Source of the DNA: Camelus bactrianus
Lineage: Eukaryota > Chordata > Mammalia > Artiodactyla > Camelidae
Length of the DNA stretch: 64,000 nt
Assembly: GCF_048773025.1 (NCBI RefSeq)
Contig: NC_133562.1
Coordinates: 30,539,501 to 30,603,500, forward strand
Direction: 5' to 3'
Of the stretch, positions 23,369-35,308 are shown piece by piece. Within the stretch, counting starts at the first letter, position 1; each line of letters starts with the position of its first letter. The notes beneath the pieces were generated by a model. That model worked only from the letters and a program-made list of their open reading frames with translations. It searched no databases and had not been told where the DNA came from. Both the position numbers and the translations under genes were made by a program.

Positions 23369-26103
23369 GTTTTACAGTGAAATCTGCAGGAACTTCAAAC
23401 TGGCACTAGGAAACAGACTGAGAAACAAGAGTAATTATTACGCCTGCAACCCGTTCCCTTTGTGCTAGATGAACGAACGTCTATCCACATGCTCAGTTCT
23501 GAGAGATAAGTGTGTGTGAAAGCCGTCCTTCACCTAGCTTCTATGGAACACAAAGTTTCTTTTCACTTGCAATCTCCAATCCATACATATATATGGGGAA
23601 GTACTTGCTCCAACTCGGTTCTACAGTGAAAACTGCAGGAACTTCAAACCGGCCGTAGGAAACAGACTGAGAAACCAGAGTAAAAGTTTCTCCTGCAACC
23701 CATTCCATTTGTGCTAGATGAACGAACGTCTCTCCAAATGCTCAGTTCTGAGATAAGTGTGTGTGAAAGCCATCCTTCACCTAGCTTGTTGGGAACACAA
23801 AGTTTCTTTTCAGTTGCAAACTCCATTCCATACATATATATTGGTAGGTACTAGCTCCAACTCGGATTTACAGTAAAAACTGCAGGAACATCAAACTGGC
23901 ACTAGGAAACAGAATGAGAAACCAGAGAAAAAGTTTCTCCTGCAACCCGTTCCCTTTGTGCTAGATGAACGAACGTCTCTCCACATGCTCAGTTCTGAGA
24001 GATAAGTGGGTGTGAAAGCCGTCCTTCACCTAGCTTGTTGGGAACACAAAGTTTCTTTTCACTTTCAAACTCCACTCCATACATATATATGGGCAGGTAC
24101 AAACTCCAACACGGTTTTACATGTGAAAACTGCAGGAACGTCAAACCGGCACTAGGAAACAGACTGAGAAACCAGAGTAAAAGTTTCTCCTGCAACCCGT
24201 TCCCTTTGTGCTAGATGAACGAACGTCTCTCCACATGCTCAGTTCTGAGAGATAAGTGTGTGAAAGCCGTCCTTCACCTAGCTTGTAGGGAACACAAAGT
24301 TTCTTTTCATTTGCAAACTCCACTCCATACATATATAAAGGTAGGTACTAGCTCCAACTCGGTTTTACAGTGAAAACTGCAGGAACTTCAATCCGGCACT
24401 AGGAAACAGACTGAGAAACCAGAGTAAAAGTTTCTCCTGCAACCCGTTCCCTTTGTGCTAGATGAACGAACGTCTCTCCACATGCTCAGTTCTGAGAGAT
24501 AAGTGGGTGTGAAAGCCATCCTTCACCTAGCTTGTTGGGAACACAAAGTTTCTTTTCAGTTGCAAATTCCATTCCATACATATATTTGGTAGGTACTAGC
24601 TCCAACTCGGTTTTACAGTGAAAACAGCAGGAACATCAAACCCGCACTAGGAAACATAATGAGAAACCAGAGTAAAAGTTTCTCCGGCCTCCCGTTCCCT
24701 TTGTGCTAGATGAAAGAACGTCTCTCCACATGCTCAGTTCTGAGAGATAAGTGTGTGTGAAAGCCGTCCTTCACCTAGCTTGTTGGGAACACAAAGTTTC
24801 TTTTCACTTGCAAACTCCTCTCCATACATATATATCGGCAGGTACTAGCTCCAACTCAGTTTTACAGTGAAAACTGCAGGAACTTCAAACCGGCAGTAGG
24901 AAACACACTGAGAAACCAGAGTAAAAGTTCCTCCTGCACCCGTTCCCTTTTTTTGCTAGACGAACGAACGTCTCTCCACATGCTCAGTTCTGAGAGATAA
25001 GTGGGTGTGAAAGCCGTCCTTCACCTAGCTTGTTGGGAACACAAAGTTTCTTTTCACTTGCAAACTCCACTCCATACATATATATGGGCAGGTACAATCT
25101 CCAACACGGTTTTACATGTGAAAACTGCAGGAACGTCAAACCGGCACTAGGAAACAGACTGAGAAAGCAAAGTAAAAGTTTCTCCTGCAACCCGTTCCCT
25201 TTGTGCTAGATGAACGAACGTCTCTCCACATGCTGAGTTCTGAGAGATAAGTGTGTGAAAGCCGTCCTTCACCTAGCTTGTTGGGAACACAAAGTTTCTT
25301 TTCAGTTGCAAACTCCACTCCATACATATATATAGGTTGGTACTAGCTCCAACTCGGTTTTACAGTGAAAACTGCAGGAACTTCAATCCGGCACTAGGAA
25401 ACAGACTGAGAAACCAGAGAAAAAGTTTCTCCTGCAACTCGTTCCCTTTGTGCTAGATGAACGAACATCTCTCCACATGCTCAGTTCTGAGAGATAATTG
25501 GGTGTGAAAGCCGTCCTTCACCTAGCTTGTTGGAACACAATGTTTCTTTTCAGTTACAAACTGCACTCCATATATATATATGGGGAGTTACGAGCTCCAA
25601 CTCGGTTTTACATGTGAAAACTGCAGGAACTTCACACCGGCAGTAGGAAACAGACTGAGAAACCAGAGTAAAAGTTTCTCCAGCAACCCGTTCCCTTTTT
25701 GCTAGATGAACGAACGTCTCTCCACATGCTGAGTTCTGAGAGATAAGTGTGTGTGAAAGCCGTCCTTCACCTAGCTTGTTGGGTACACAAAGTTTCTTTT
25801 CAGTTGCAAACTCCACTCCATACATATATAAAGGTAGGTACAAGCTCCAACTCGGTTTTACAGTGAAAACTGCAGGAACTTCAATCCGGCACTAGGAAAC
25901 AGACTGAGAAACCAGAGTAAAAGTTTCTCCTGCAACCTGTTCCCTTTGTGCTAGATGAACGAACGTCTCTCCACATGCTCAGTTCTGAGAGATATGTGGG
26001 TGTGAAAGTCATCCTTCACCTAGCTTGTTGGGAAAACAAAGTTTCTTTTCAGTTGCAAACTCCACTCCATACACATATATGGGGAGATACTAACTCCAAC
26101 TCG
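23369..26103 (+). repeat. HOR round of 11 monomers, I/K fusion
   Basis: Order A, B, C, D, E, F, G, H, I/K, L, M. Its first eight monomers match the next round at a 2735-bp offset, sharing the short E tail atatttggtagg and gatgaaagaacg in F. The A copy has an unusual attattacgcctgc. Confidence 0.84.
25357..25604 (+). repeat. Chimeric monomer I/K
   Basis: I-type gaacatctctcc, gataattgggtg and gttggaacacaatg run into K-type cagttacaaac, the AT palindrome and gagttacgagctcc. The switch lies within 25543-25553, the tightest of all. Two monomers are lost. Confidence 0.85.
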
Positions 26104-29085
26104 GTTTTACAGTGAAATCTGCAGGAACTTCAAACTGGCACTAGGAAACAGACTGAGAAACAAGAGTAAATATTACTCCTGCAACCCGTTCCCTTTGTGC
26201 TAGATGAACGAACGTCTATCCACATGCTCAGTTCTGAGAGATAAGTGTGTGTGAAAGCCGTCCTTCACCTAGCTTCTATGGAACACAAAGTTTCTTTTCA
26301 CTTGCAATCTCCAATCCATACATATATATGGGGAAGTACTTGCTCCAACTCGGTTTTACAGTGAAAACTGCAGGAACTTCAAACCGGCCGTAGGAAACAG
26401 ACTGAGAAACCAGAGTAAAAGTTTCTCCTGCAACCCATTCCATTTGTGCTAGATGAACGAACGTCTCTCCAAATGCTCAGTTCTGAGATAAGTGTGTGTG
26501 AAAGCCGTCCTTCACCTAGCTTGTTGGGAACACAAAGTTTCTTTTCAGTTGCAAACTCCATTCCATACATATATATTGGTAGGTACTAGCTCCAACTCGG
26601 ATTTACAGTAAAAACTGCAGGAACATCAAACCGACACTAGGAAACAGAATGAGAAACCAGAGAAAAAGTTTCTCCTGCAACCCGTTCCCTTTTTGCTAGA
26701 TGAACGAACGTCTCTCCACATGCTCAGTTCTGAGAGATAAGTGGGTGTGAAAGCCGTCCTTCACCTAGCTTGTTGGGAACACAAAGTTTCTTTTCACTTT
26801 CAAACTCCACTCCATACATATATATGGGCAGGTACAAACTCCAACACGGTTTTACATGTGAAAACTGCAGGAACGTCAAACCGGCACTAGGAAACAGACT
26901 GAGAAACCAGAGTAAAAGTTTCTCCTGCAACCCGTTCCCTTTGTGCTAGATGAACGAACGTCTCTCCACATGCTCAGTTCTGAGAGATAAGTGTGTGAAA
27001 GCCGTCCTTCACCTAGCTTGTAGGGAACACAAAGTTTCTTTTCATTTGCAAACTCCACTCCATACATATATAAAGGTAGGTACTAGCTCCAACTCGGTTT
27101 TACAGTGAAAACTGCAGGAACTTCAATCCGGCACTAGGAAACAGACTGAGAAACCAGAGTAAAAGTTTCTCCTGCAACCCGTTCCCTTTGTGCTAGATGA
27201 ACGAACGTCTCTCCACATGCTCAGTTCTGAGAGATAAGTGGGTGTGAAAGCCATCCTTCACCTAGCTTGTTGGGAACACAAAGTTTCTTTTCAGTTGCAA
27301 ATTCCATTCCATACATATATTTGGTAGGTACTAGCTCCAACTCGGTTTTACAGTGAAAACAGCAGGAACATCAAACCCGCACTAGGAAACATAATGAGAA
27401 ACCAGAGTAAAAGTTTCTCCGGCCTCCCGTTCCCTTTGTGCTAGATGAAAGAACGTCTCTCCACATGCTCAGTTCTGAGAGATAAGTGTGTGTGAAAGCC
27501 GTCCTTCACCTAGCTTGTTGGGAACACAAAGTTTCTTTTCACTTGCAAACTCCTCTCCATACATATATATCGGCAGGTACTAGCTCCAACTCAGTTTTAC
27601 AGTGAAAACTGCAGGAACTTCAAACCGGCAGTAGGAAACACACTGAGAAACCAGAGTAAAAGTTCCTCCTGCACCCGTTCCCTTTTTTTGCTAGACGAAC
27701 GAACGTCTCTCCACATGCTCAGTTCTGAGAGATAAGTGGGTGTGAAAGCCGTCCTTCACCTAGCTTGTTGGGAACACAAAGTTTCTTTTCACTTGCAAAC
27801 TCCACTCCATACATATATATGGGCAGGTACAATCTCCAACACGGTTTTACATGTGAAAACTGCAGGAACGTCAAACCGGCACTAGGAAACAGACTGAGAA
27901 AGCAAAGTAAAAGTTTCTCCTGCAACCCGTTCCCTTTGTGCTAGATGAACGAACGTCTCTCCACATGCTGAGTTCTGAGAGATAAGTGTGTGAAAGCCGT
28001 CCTTCACCTAGCTTGTTGGGAACACAAAGTTTCTTTTAACTTGCAAACTCCACTCCATACATATATATAGGTTGGTACTAGCTCCAACTCGGTTTTACAG
28101 TGAAAACTGCAGGAACTTCAATCCGGCACTAGGAAACAGACTGAGAAACCAGAGAAAAAGTTTCTCCTGCAACTCGTTCCCTTTGTGCTAGATGAACGAA
28201 CATCTCTCCACATGCTCAGTTCTGAGAGATAATTGGGTGTGAAAGCCGTCCTTCACCTAGCTTGTTGGAACACAATGTTTCTTTTCACTTGCAAACTCCA
28301 CTCTATACATATATATGGGGAGGTACTAGCTCCAACTTGGTTTTACAGTGAAAACTGCAGGAACTACAAACCGGCAGTAGGAAACAGACTGAGAAACCAG
28401 AGAAAAAGTTTTTCCTGCAACCCGTTCCCTTGGTGCTAGATGAACGAACGTCTATCCACATGCTCAGTTCTGAGAGATAAGTGTGTGTGAAAGCCGTCCT
28501 TCACCTAGCTTCTATGGAACACAAAGTTTCTTTTCAGTTGCAATCTCCAATCCATACATATATAAGGGGAGGTACTTGCTCCAACTCGGTTTTACAGTGA
28601 AAACTGCAGGAACTTCAAACCGGCACTAGGAAACAGACAGAGAAACCAGAGTAAAAGTTTCTCCTGCAACACGTTCCATTTGTGCTAGATGAACGAACAT
28701 CTCTCCACATGATCAGTTCTGAGATAAGTGTGTGTGAATGCCGTCCTTCACCTAGCTTGTTGGGAACACAAAGTATCTTTTCAGTTACAAACTCCACTCC
28801 ATATATATATATGGGGAGTTACGAGCTCCAACTCGGTTTTACATGTGAAAACTGCAGGAACTTCACACCGGCAGTAGGAAACAGACTGAGAAACCAGAGT
28901 AAAAGTTTCTCCAGCAACCCGTTCCCTTTTTGCTAGATGAACGAACGTCTCTCCACATGCTGAGTTCTGAGAGATAAGTGTGTGTGAAAGCCGTCCTTCA
29001 CCTAGCTTGTTGGGTACACAAAGTTTCTTTTCAGTTGCAAACTCCACTCCATACATATATAAAGGTAGGTACTAGCTCCAACTCG

Positions 29086-29334
29086 GTTTTACAGTGAAAA
29101 CTGCAGGAACTTCAATCCGGCACTAGGAAACAGACTGAGAAACCAGAGTAAAAGTTTCTCCTGCAACCTGTTCCCTTTGTGCTAGATGAACGAACGTCTC
29201 TCCACATGCTCAGTTCTGAGAGATATGTGGGTGTGAAAGTCATCCTTCACCTAGCTTGTTGGGAACACAAAGTTTCTTTTCACTTTCAAACTCCACTCCA
29301 TACATATATATGGGCAGGTACAAACTCCAACACG
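29086..29334 (+). repeat. Chimeric monomer M/C
   Basis: M-type gcaacctgttcc and gaaagtcatcc change to C-type gggaacacaaag, cactttcaaac and atatgggcagg between 29246 and 29266. This join adds monomers rather than removing them. Confidence 0.82.
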
Positions 29335-29832
29335 GTTTTACTTGTGAAAACTGCAGGAACTTCAAACCGGCACTAGGAAACAGACTGAGAAACCAGAGTA
29401 AAATTTCTCCTGCAACCCGTTCCATTTGTGCTAGATGAACGAACGTCTCTCCACATGCTCAGTTCTGAGAGATAAGTGTGTGTGAAAGCCGTCCTTCACC
29501 TAGCTTGTAGGGAACACAAATTTTCTTTTCATTTGCAAACTCCACTCCATACATATATAAAGGTAGGTACTAGCTCCAACTCGGTTTTACAGTAAAAACT
29601 GCAGGAACTTCAATCCGGCACTAGGAAACAGACTGAGAAACCAGAGTAAAAGTTTCTCCTGCAAACCGTTCCCTTTGTGCTAGATGAACGAACGTCTCTC
29701 CACATGCTCAGTTCTGAGAGATAAGTGGGTGTGAAAGCCATCCTTCACCTAGCTTGTTGGGAACACAAAATTTCTTTTCAGTTGCAAATTCCATTCCATA
29801 CATATATATAGGTAGGTACTAGCTCCAACTCG

Positions 29833-30081
29833 GTTTTACAGTGAAAACAGCAGGAACATCAAACCCGCACTAGGAAACATAATGAGAAACCAGAGTAAAA
29901 TTTTCTCCGGCCTCCCGTTCCCTTTGTGCTAGATGAACGAACGTCTCTCCACATGCTCAGTTCTGAGAGATAAGTGTGTGTGAAAGCCGTGCTTCACCTA
30001 GCTTGTTGGGAACACAAAGTATCTTTTCAGTTACAAACTCCACTCCATATATATATATGGGGAGTTACGAGCTCCAACTCG
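29833..30081 (+). repeat. Chimeric monomer F/K, widely propagated
   Basis: F-type gaaaacagcagg and ctccggcctcccg are joined to a K-type end with gtgcttcacc, aaagtatcttttcag and the AT palindrome. The same fusion starts near 31825, 47238, 51465, 55698 and 58935, so it was made once and then copied by later exchanges. Confidence 0.84.
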
Positions 30082-30580
30082 GTTTTACATGTGAAAACTG
30101 CAGGAACTTCAAACCGGCAGTAGGAAACAGACTGAGAAACCAGAGTAAAAGTTTCTCCAGCAACCCGTTCCATTTTTGCTAGATGAACGAACGTCTCTCA
30201 ACATGCTGAGTTCTGAGAGATAAGTGTGTGTGAAAGCCGTCCTTCACCTAGCTTGTTGGGAACACAAAGTTTCTTTTCAGTTGCAAACTCCACTCCATAC
30301 ATATATAAAGGTAGGTACTAGCTCCAACTCGTTTTTACAGTGAAAACTGCAGGAACTTCAATCCGGCACTAGGAAACAGACTGAGAAACCAGAGTAAAAG
30401 TTTCTCCTGCAACCTGTTCCCTTTGTGCTAGATGAACGAACGTCTCTCCACATGCTCAGTTCTGAGAGATATGTGGGTGTGAAAGTCATCCTTCACTTAG
30501 CTTGTTGGGAAAACAAAGTTTCTTTTCAGTTGCAAACTCCACTCCATACACATATATGGGGAGATACTAACTCCAACTCG

Positions 30581-32572
30581 GTTTTCCAGTGAAATCTGCA
30601 GGAACTTCAAACTGGCACTAGGAAACAGACTGAGAAACAGGAGTAAATGTTACTCCTGCAACCCGTTCCCTTTGTGCTAGATGAACGAACGTCTATCCAC
30701 ATGCTCAGTTCTGAGAGATAAGTGTGTGTGAAAGCCGTCCTTCAACTAGCTTCTATGGAACACAAAGTTTCTTTTCACTTGCAATCTCCAATCCATACAT
30801 ATATATGGGGAAGTACTTGCCCCAACTCGGTTTTACAGTGAAAACTGCAGGAACTTCAAACCGGCCGTAGGAAACAGACTGAGAAACCAGAGTAAAAGTT
30901 TCTCCTGCAACCCATTCCATTTGTGCTAGATGAACGAACGTCTCTCCAAATGCTCAGTTCTGAGATAAGTGTGTGTGAAAGCCGTCCTTCACCTAGCTTG
31001 TTGGGAACACAAAGTTTCTTTTCAGTTGCAAACTCCATTCCATACATATATATTGGTAGGTACTAGCTCCAACTCGGATTTACAGTAAAAACTGCAGGAA
31101 CATCAAACCGGCACTAGGAAACAGAATGAGAAACCAGAGAAAAAGTTTCTCCTGCAACCCGTTCCCTTTGTGCTAGATGAACGAACGTCTCTCCACATGC
31201 TCAGTTCTGAGAGATAAGTGGGTGTGAAAGCCGTCCTTCACCTAGCTTGTTGGGAACACAAAGTTTCTTTTCACTTTCAAACTCCACTCCATACATATAT
31301 ATGGGCAGGTACAAACTCCAACACGGTTTTACATGTGAAAACTGCAGGAACGTCAAACCGGCACTAGGAAACAGACTGAGAAACCAGAGTAAAAGTTTCT
31401 CCTGCAACCCGTTCCATTTGTGCTAGATGAACGAACGTCTCTCCACATGCTCAGTTCTGAGAGATAAGTGTGTGTGAAAGCCGTCCTTCACCTAGCTTGT
31501 AGGGAACACAAAGTTTCTTTTCATTTGCAAACTCCACTCCATACATATATAAAGGTAGGTACTAGCTCCAACTCGGTTTTACAGTGAAAACTGCAGGAAC
31601 TTCAATCCGGCACTAGGAAACAGACTGAGAAACCAGAGTAAAAGTTTCTCCTGCAAACCGTTCCCTTTGTGCTAGATGAACGAACGTCTCTCCACATGCT
31701 CAGTTCTGAGAGATAAGTGGGTGTGAAAGCCATCCTTCACCTAGCTTGTTGGGAACACAAAGTTTCTTTTCAGTTGCAAATTCCATTCCATACATATATA
31801 TAGGTAGGTACTAGCTCCAACTCGGTTTTACAGTGAAAACAGCAGGAACATCAAACCCGCACTAGGAAACATAATGAGAAACCAGAGTAAAATTTTCTCC
31901 GGCCTCCCGTTCCCTTTGTGCTAGATGAACGAACGTCTCTCCACATGCTCAGTTCTGAGAGATAAGTGTGTGTGAAAGCCGTGCTTCACCTAGCTTGTTG
32001 GGAACACAAAGTATCTTTTCAGTTACAAACTCCACTCCATATATATATATGGGGAGTTACGAGCTCCAACTCGGTTTTACATGTGAAAACTGCAGGAACT
32101 TCAAACCGGCAGTAGGAAACAGACTGAGAAACCAGAGTAAAAGTTTCTCCAGCAACCCGTTCCATTTTTGCTAGATGAACGAACGTCTCTCAACATGCTG
32201 AGTTCTGAGAGATAAGTGTGTGTGAAAGCCGTCCTTCACCTAGCTTGTTGGGAACACAAAGTTTCTTTTCAGTTGCAAACTCCACTCCATACATATATAA
32301 AGGTAGGTACTAGCTCCAACTCGTTTTTACAGTGAAAACTGCAGGAACTTCAATCCGGCACTAGGAAACAGACTGAGAAACCAGAGTAAAAGTTTCTCCT
32401 GCAACCTGTTCCCTTTGTGCTAGATGAACGAACGTCTCTCCACATGCTCAGTTCTGAGAGATATGTGGGTGTGAAAGTCATCCTTCACTTAGCTTGTTGG
32501 GAAAACAAAGTTTCTTTTCAGTTGCAAACTCCACTCCATACACATATATGGGGAGATACTAACTCCAACTCG
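30581..32572 (+). repeat. HOR round of 8 monomers
   Basis: Order A, B, C, D, E, F/K, L, M. Classes G to J are missing because of the F/K fused monomer. This 8-class order recurs at 54450-56439 and 57685-59676. Confidence 0.84.
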
Positions 32573-35308
32573 GTTTTCCAGTGAAATCTGCAGGAACTTC
32601 AAACTGGCACTAGGAAACAGACTGAGAAACAGGAGTAAATGTTACTCCTGCAACCCGTTCCCTTTGTGCTAGATGAACGAACGTCTATCCACATGCTCAG
32701 TTCTGAGAGATAAGTGTGTGTGAAAGCCGTCCTTCACATAGCTTCTATGGAACACAAAGTTTCTTTTCACTTGCAATCTCCAATCCATACATATATATGG
32801 GGAAGTACTTGCCCCAACTCGGTTTTACAGTGAAAACTGCAGGAACTTCAAACCGGCCGTAGGAAACAGACTGAGAAACCAGAGTAAAAGTTTCTCCTGC
32901 AACCCATTCCATTTGTGCTAGATGAACGAACGTCTCTCCAAATGCTCAGTTCTGAGATAAGTGTGTGTGAAAGCCATCCTTCACCTAGCTTGTTGGGAAC
33001 ACAAAGTTTCTTTTCAGTTGCAAACTCAATTCCATACATACATATTGGTAGGTACTAGCTCCAACTCGGATTTACAGTAAAAACTGCAGGAACATCAAAC
33101 CGGCACTAGGAAACAGACTGAGAAACCAGAGTAAAAGTTCCTCCTGCAACCCGTTCCCTTTGTGCTAGATGAACGAACGTCTCTCCACATGCTCAGTTCT
33201 GAGAGATAAGTGTGTGTGAAAGCCGTTTTTCAACTAGCTTGTAGGGAACAGAAAGTTTCTTTTCATTTGCAAACTCCACTCCATACATATATAAAGGTAG
33301 GTACTAGCTCCAACTCGGTTTTACAGTGAAAACTGCAGGAACTTCAATCCGGCACTAGGAAACAGACTGAGAAACCAGAGTAAAAGTTTCTCCTGCAACC
33401 CGTTCCCTTTGTGCTAGATGAACGAACGTCTCTCCACATGCTCAGTTCTGAGAGATAAGTGGGTGTGAAAGCCATCCTTCACCTAGCTTGTTGGGAACAC
33501 AAACTTTCTTTTCAGTTGCAAACTCCACTCCATACATATATAAAGGTAGGTACTAGCTCCAACTCGGTTTTACAGTGAAAACTGCAGGAACTTCAATCCG
33601 GCACTAGGAAACAGACTGAGAAACCAGAGTAAAAGTTTCTCCTGCAACCCGTTCCCTTTGTGCTAGATGAACGAACGTCTATCCACATGTTCAGTTCTGA
33701 GAGATAAGTGTGTGTGAAAGCCGTCCTTCACCTAGCTTGTTGGAACACAATGTTTCTTTTCAATTGCAAACTCCACTCTATACATATATATGGGGAGGTA
33801 CTAGCTCCAACTTGGTTTTACAGTGAAAACTGCAGGAACTTCAAACCGGCAGTAGGAAACAGACTGAGAAAACAGAGAAAAAGTTTTTCCTGCAACCCGT
33901 TTCCTTTGTGCTAGATGAACGAACGTCTCTCCACATGCTCAGTTCTGAGAGATAAGTGTGTGTGAAAGCCGTCCTTCAACTAGCTCTTTGGGAACACAAA
34001 GTTCCTTTTCAGTTACAAACTCCACTCCATACATATATATGGGCAGGTACAATCTCCAACACGGTTTTACATGTGAAAACTGCAGGAACGTCAAACCGGC
34101 ACTAGGAAACAGAATGAGAAACCAGAGTAAAAATTTCTCCTGCAACCCGTTCCCTTTGTGCTAGATGAACGAACGTCTCTCCACATGCTCAGTTCTGAGA
34201 GATAAGTGTGTGTGAAAGCCGTCCTTCACCTAGCTTGTAGGGAACACAAAGTTTCTTTTCATTTGCAAACTCCACTCCATACATATATAAAGGTAGGTAC
34301 TAGCTCCAACTCGGTTTTACAGTGAAAACTGCAGGAACTTCAATCCGGCACTAGGAAACAGACTGAGAAACCAGAGTAAAAGTTTCTCCTGCAACCCGTT
34401 CCCTTTGTGCTAGATGAACGAACGTCTCTCCACATGCTCAGTTCTGAGAGATAAGTGGGTGTGAAAGCCATCCTTCACCTAGCTTGTTGGGAAAACAAAG
34501 TTTCTTTTCAGTTGCAAACTCCACTCCATAAATATATAAAGGTAGGTACTAGCTCCAACTCGATTTTACAGTGAAAACTGCAGGAACTTCAATCCGGCAC
34601 TAGGAAACAGACTGAGAAACCAGAGTAAAAGTTTCTCCTGCAACCCGTTCCCTTTGTGCTAGATGAACGAACGTCTATCCACATGTTCAGTTCTGAGAGA
34701 TAAGTGTGTGTGAAAGCCGTCCTTCACCTAGCTTGTTGGAACACAATGTTTCTTTTCACTTGCAAACTCCACTCTATACATATATATGGGGAGGTACTAG
34801 CTCCAACTTGGTTTTACAGTGAAAACTGCAGGAACTTCAAACCGGCAGTAGGAAACAGACTGAGAAACCAGAGAAAAAGTTTTTCCTGCAACCCGTTCCC
34901 TTGGTGCTAGATGAACGAACGTCTCTCCACATGCTGAGTTCTGAGAGATAAGTGTGTGTGAAAGCCGTCCTTCACCTAGCTTGTTGGGTACACAAAGTTT
35001 CTTTTCAGTTGCAAACTCCTCTCCATACATATATAAAGGTAGGTACTAGCTCCAACTCGGTTTTACAGTGAAAACTGCAGGAACTTCAATCCGGCACTAG
35101 GAAACAGACTGAGAAACCAGAGTAAAAGTTTCTCCTGCAACCTGTTCCCTTTGTGCTAGATGAACGAACGTCTCTCCACATGCTCAGTTCTGAGAGATAT
35201 GTGGGTGTGAAAGTCATCCTTCACCTAGCTTGTTGGGAAAACAAAGTTTCTTTTCAGTTGCAAACTCCACTCCATACACATATATGGGGAGATACTAACT
35301 CCAACTCG
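32573..35308 (+). repeat. HOR round of 11 monomers, mixed lineages
   Basis: Order A, B, C/D, E, I', J', D, E, I', J/L, M. It parallels 20387-23368 through the second I' and then differs by the J/L fusion at 34811-35059, which removes K. Confidence 0.8.
34811..35059 (+). repeat. Chimeric monomer J/L
   Basis: J-type gagaaaaagtttttcc and cccttggtgctag switch to L-type gtctctcc, ctgagttctgag and gttgggtacac between about 34906 and 34924, inside the invariant gatgaacgaacg stretch. Confidence 0.82.

Larger units (their letters stand above)
23369..28780 (+). repeat. Two adjacent rounds repeated at 2735 bp
   Basis: Monomers A to H of the rounds at 23369 and 26104 match closely at an offset of 2735 bp (11 monomers), sharing the short atatttggtagg tail in E and gatgaaagaacg in F. 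They part in the ninth monomer, where the left copy has the I/K fusion and the right copy continues I, J, K. Confidence 0.83.
26104..30580 (+). repeat. HOR round of 18 monomers (13 plus 5)
   Basis: Order A to L complete, then M/C, D, E, F/K, L, M. The fused M/C monomer at 29086-29334 sends the cycle back to D, so part of a second round is attached without an A. This is the longest round in the window. Confidence 0.83.
29335..33030 (+). repeat. 8-monomer tandem duplication, 1992-bp period
   Basis: Both copies carry ctgcaaaccgttcc, aaaattttctccggcctcc, ttccatttttgctag, tctcaacatgctgag, aactcgtttttac, cttcacttagc and ttttccagtg. They differ at a few sites, for example cttcaactagc against cttcacatagc and ccattcc against caattcc, so this duplication is older than the one at 39-43 kb. 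After about 33030 the right copy leaves for another lineage. Confidence 0.83.
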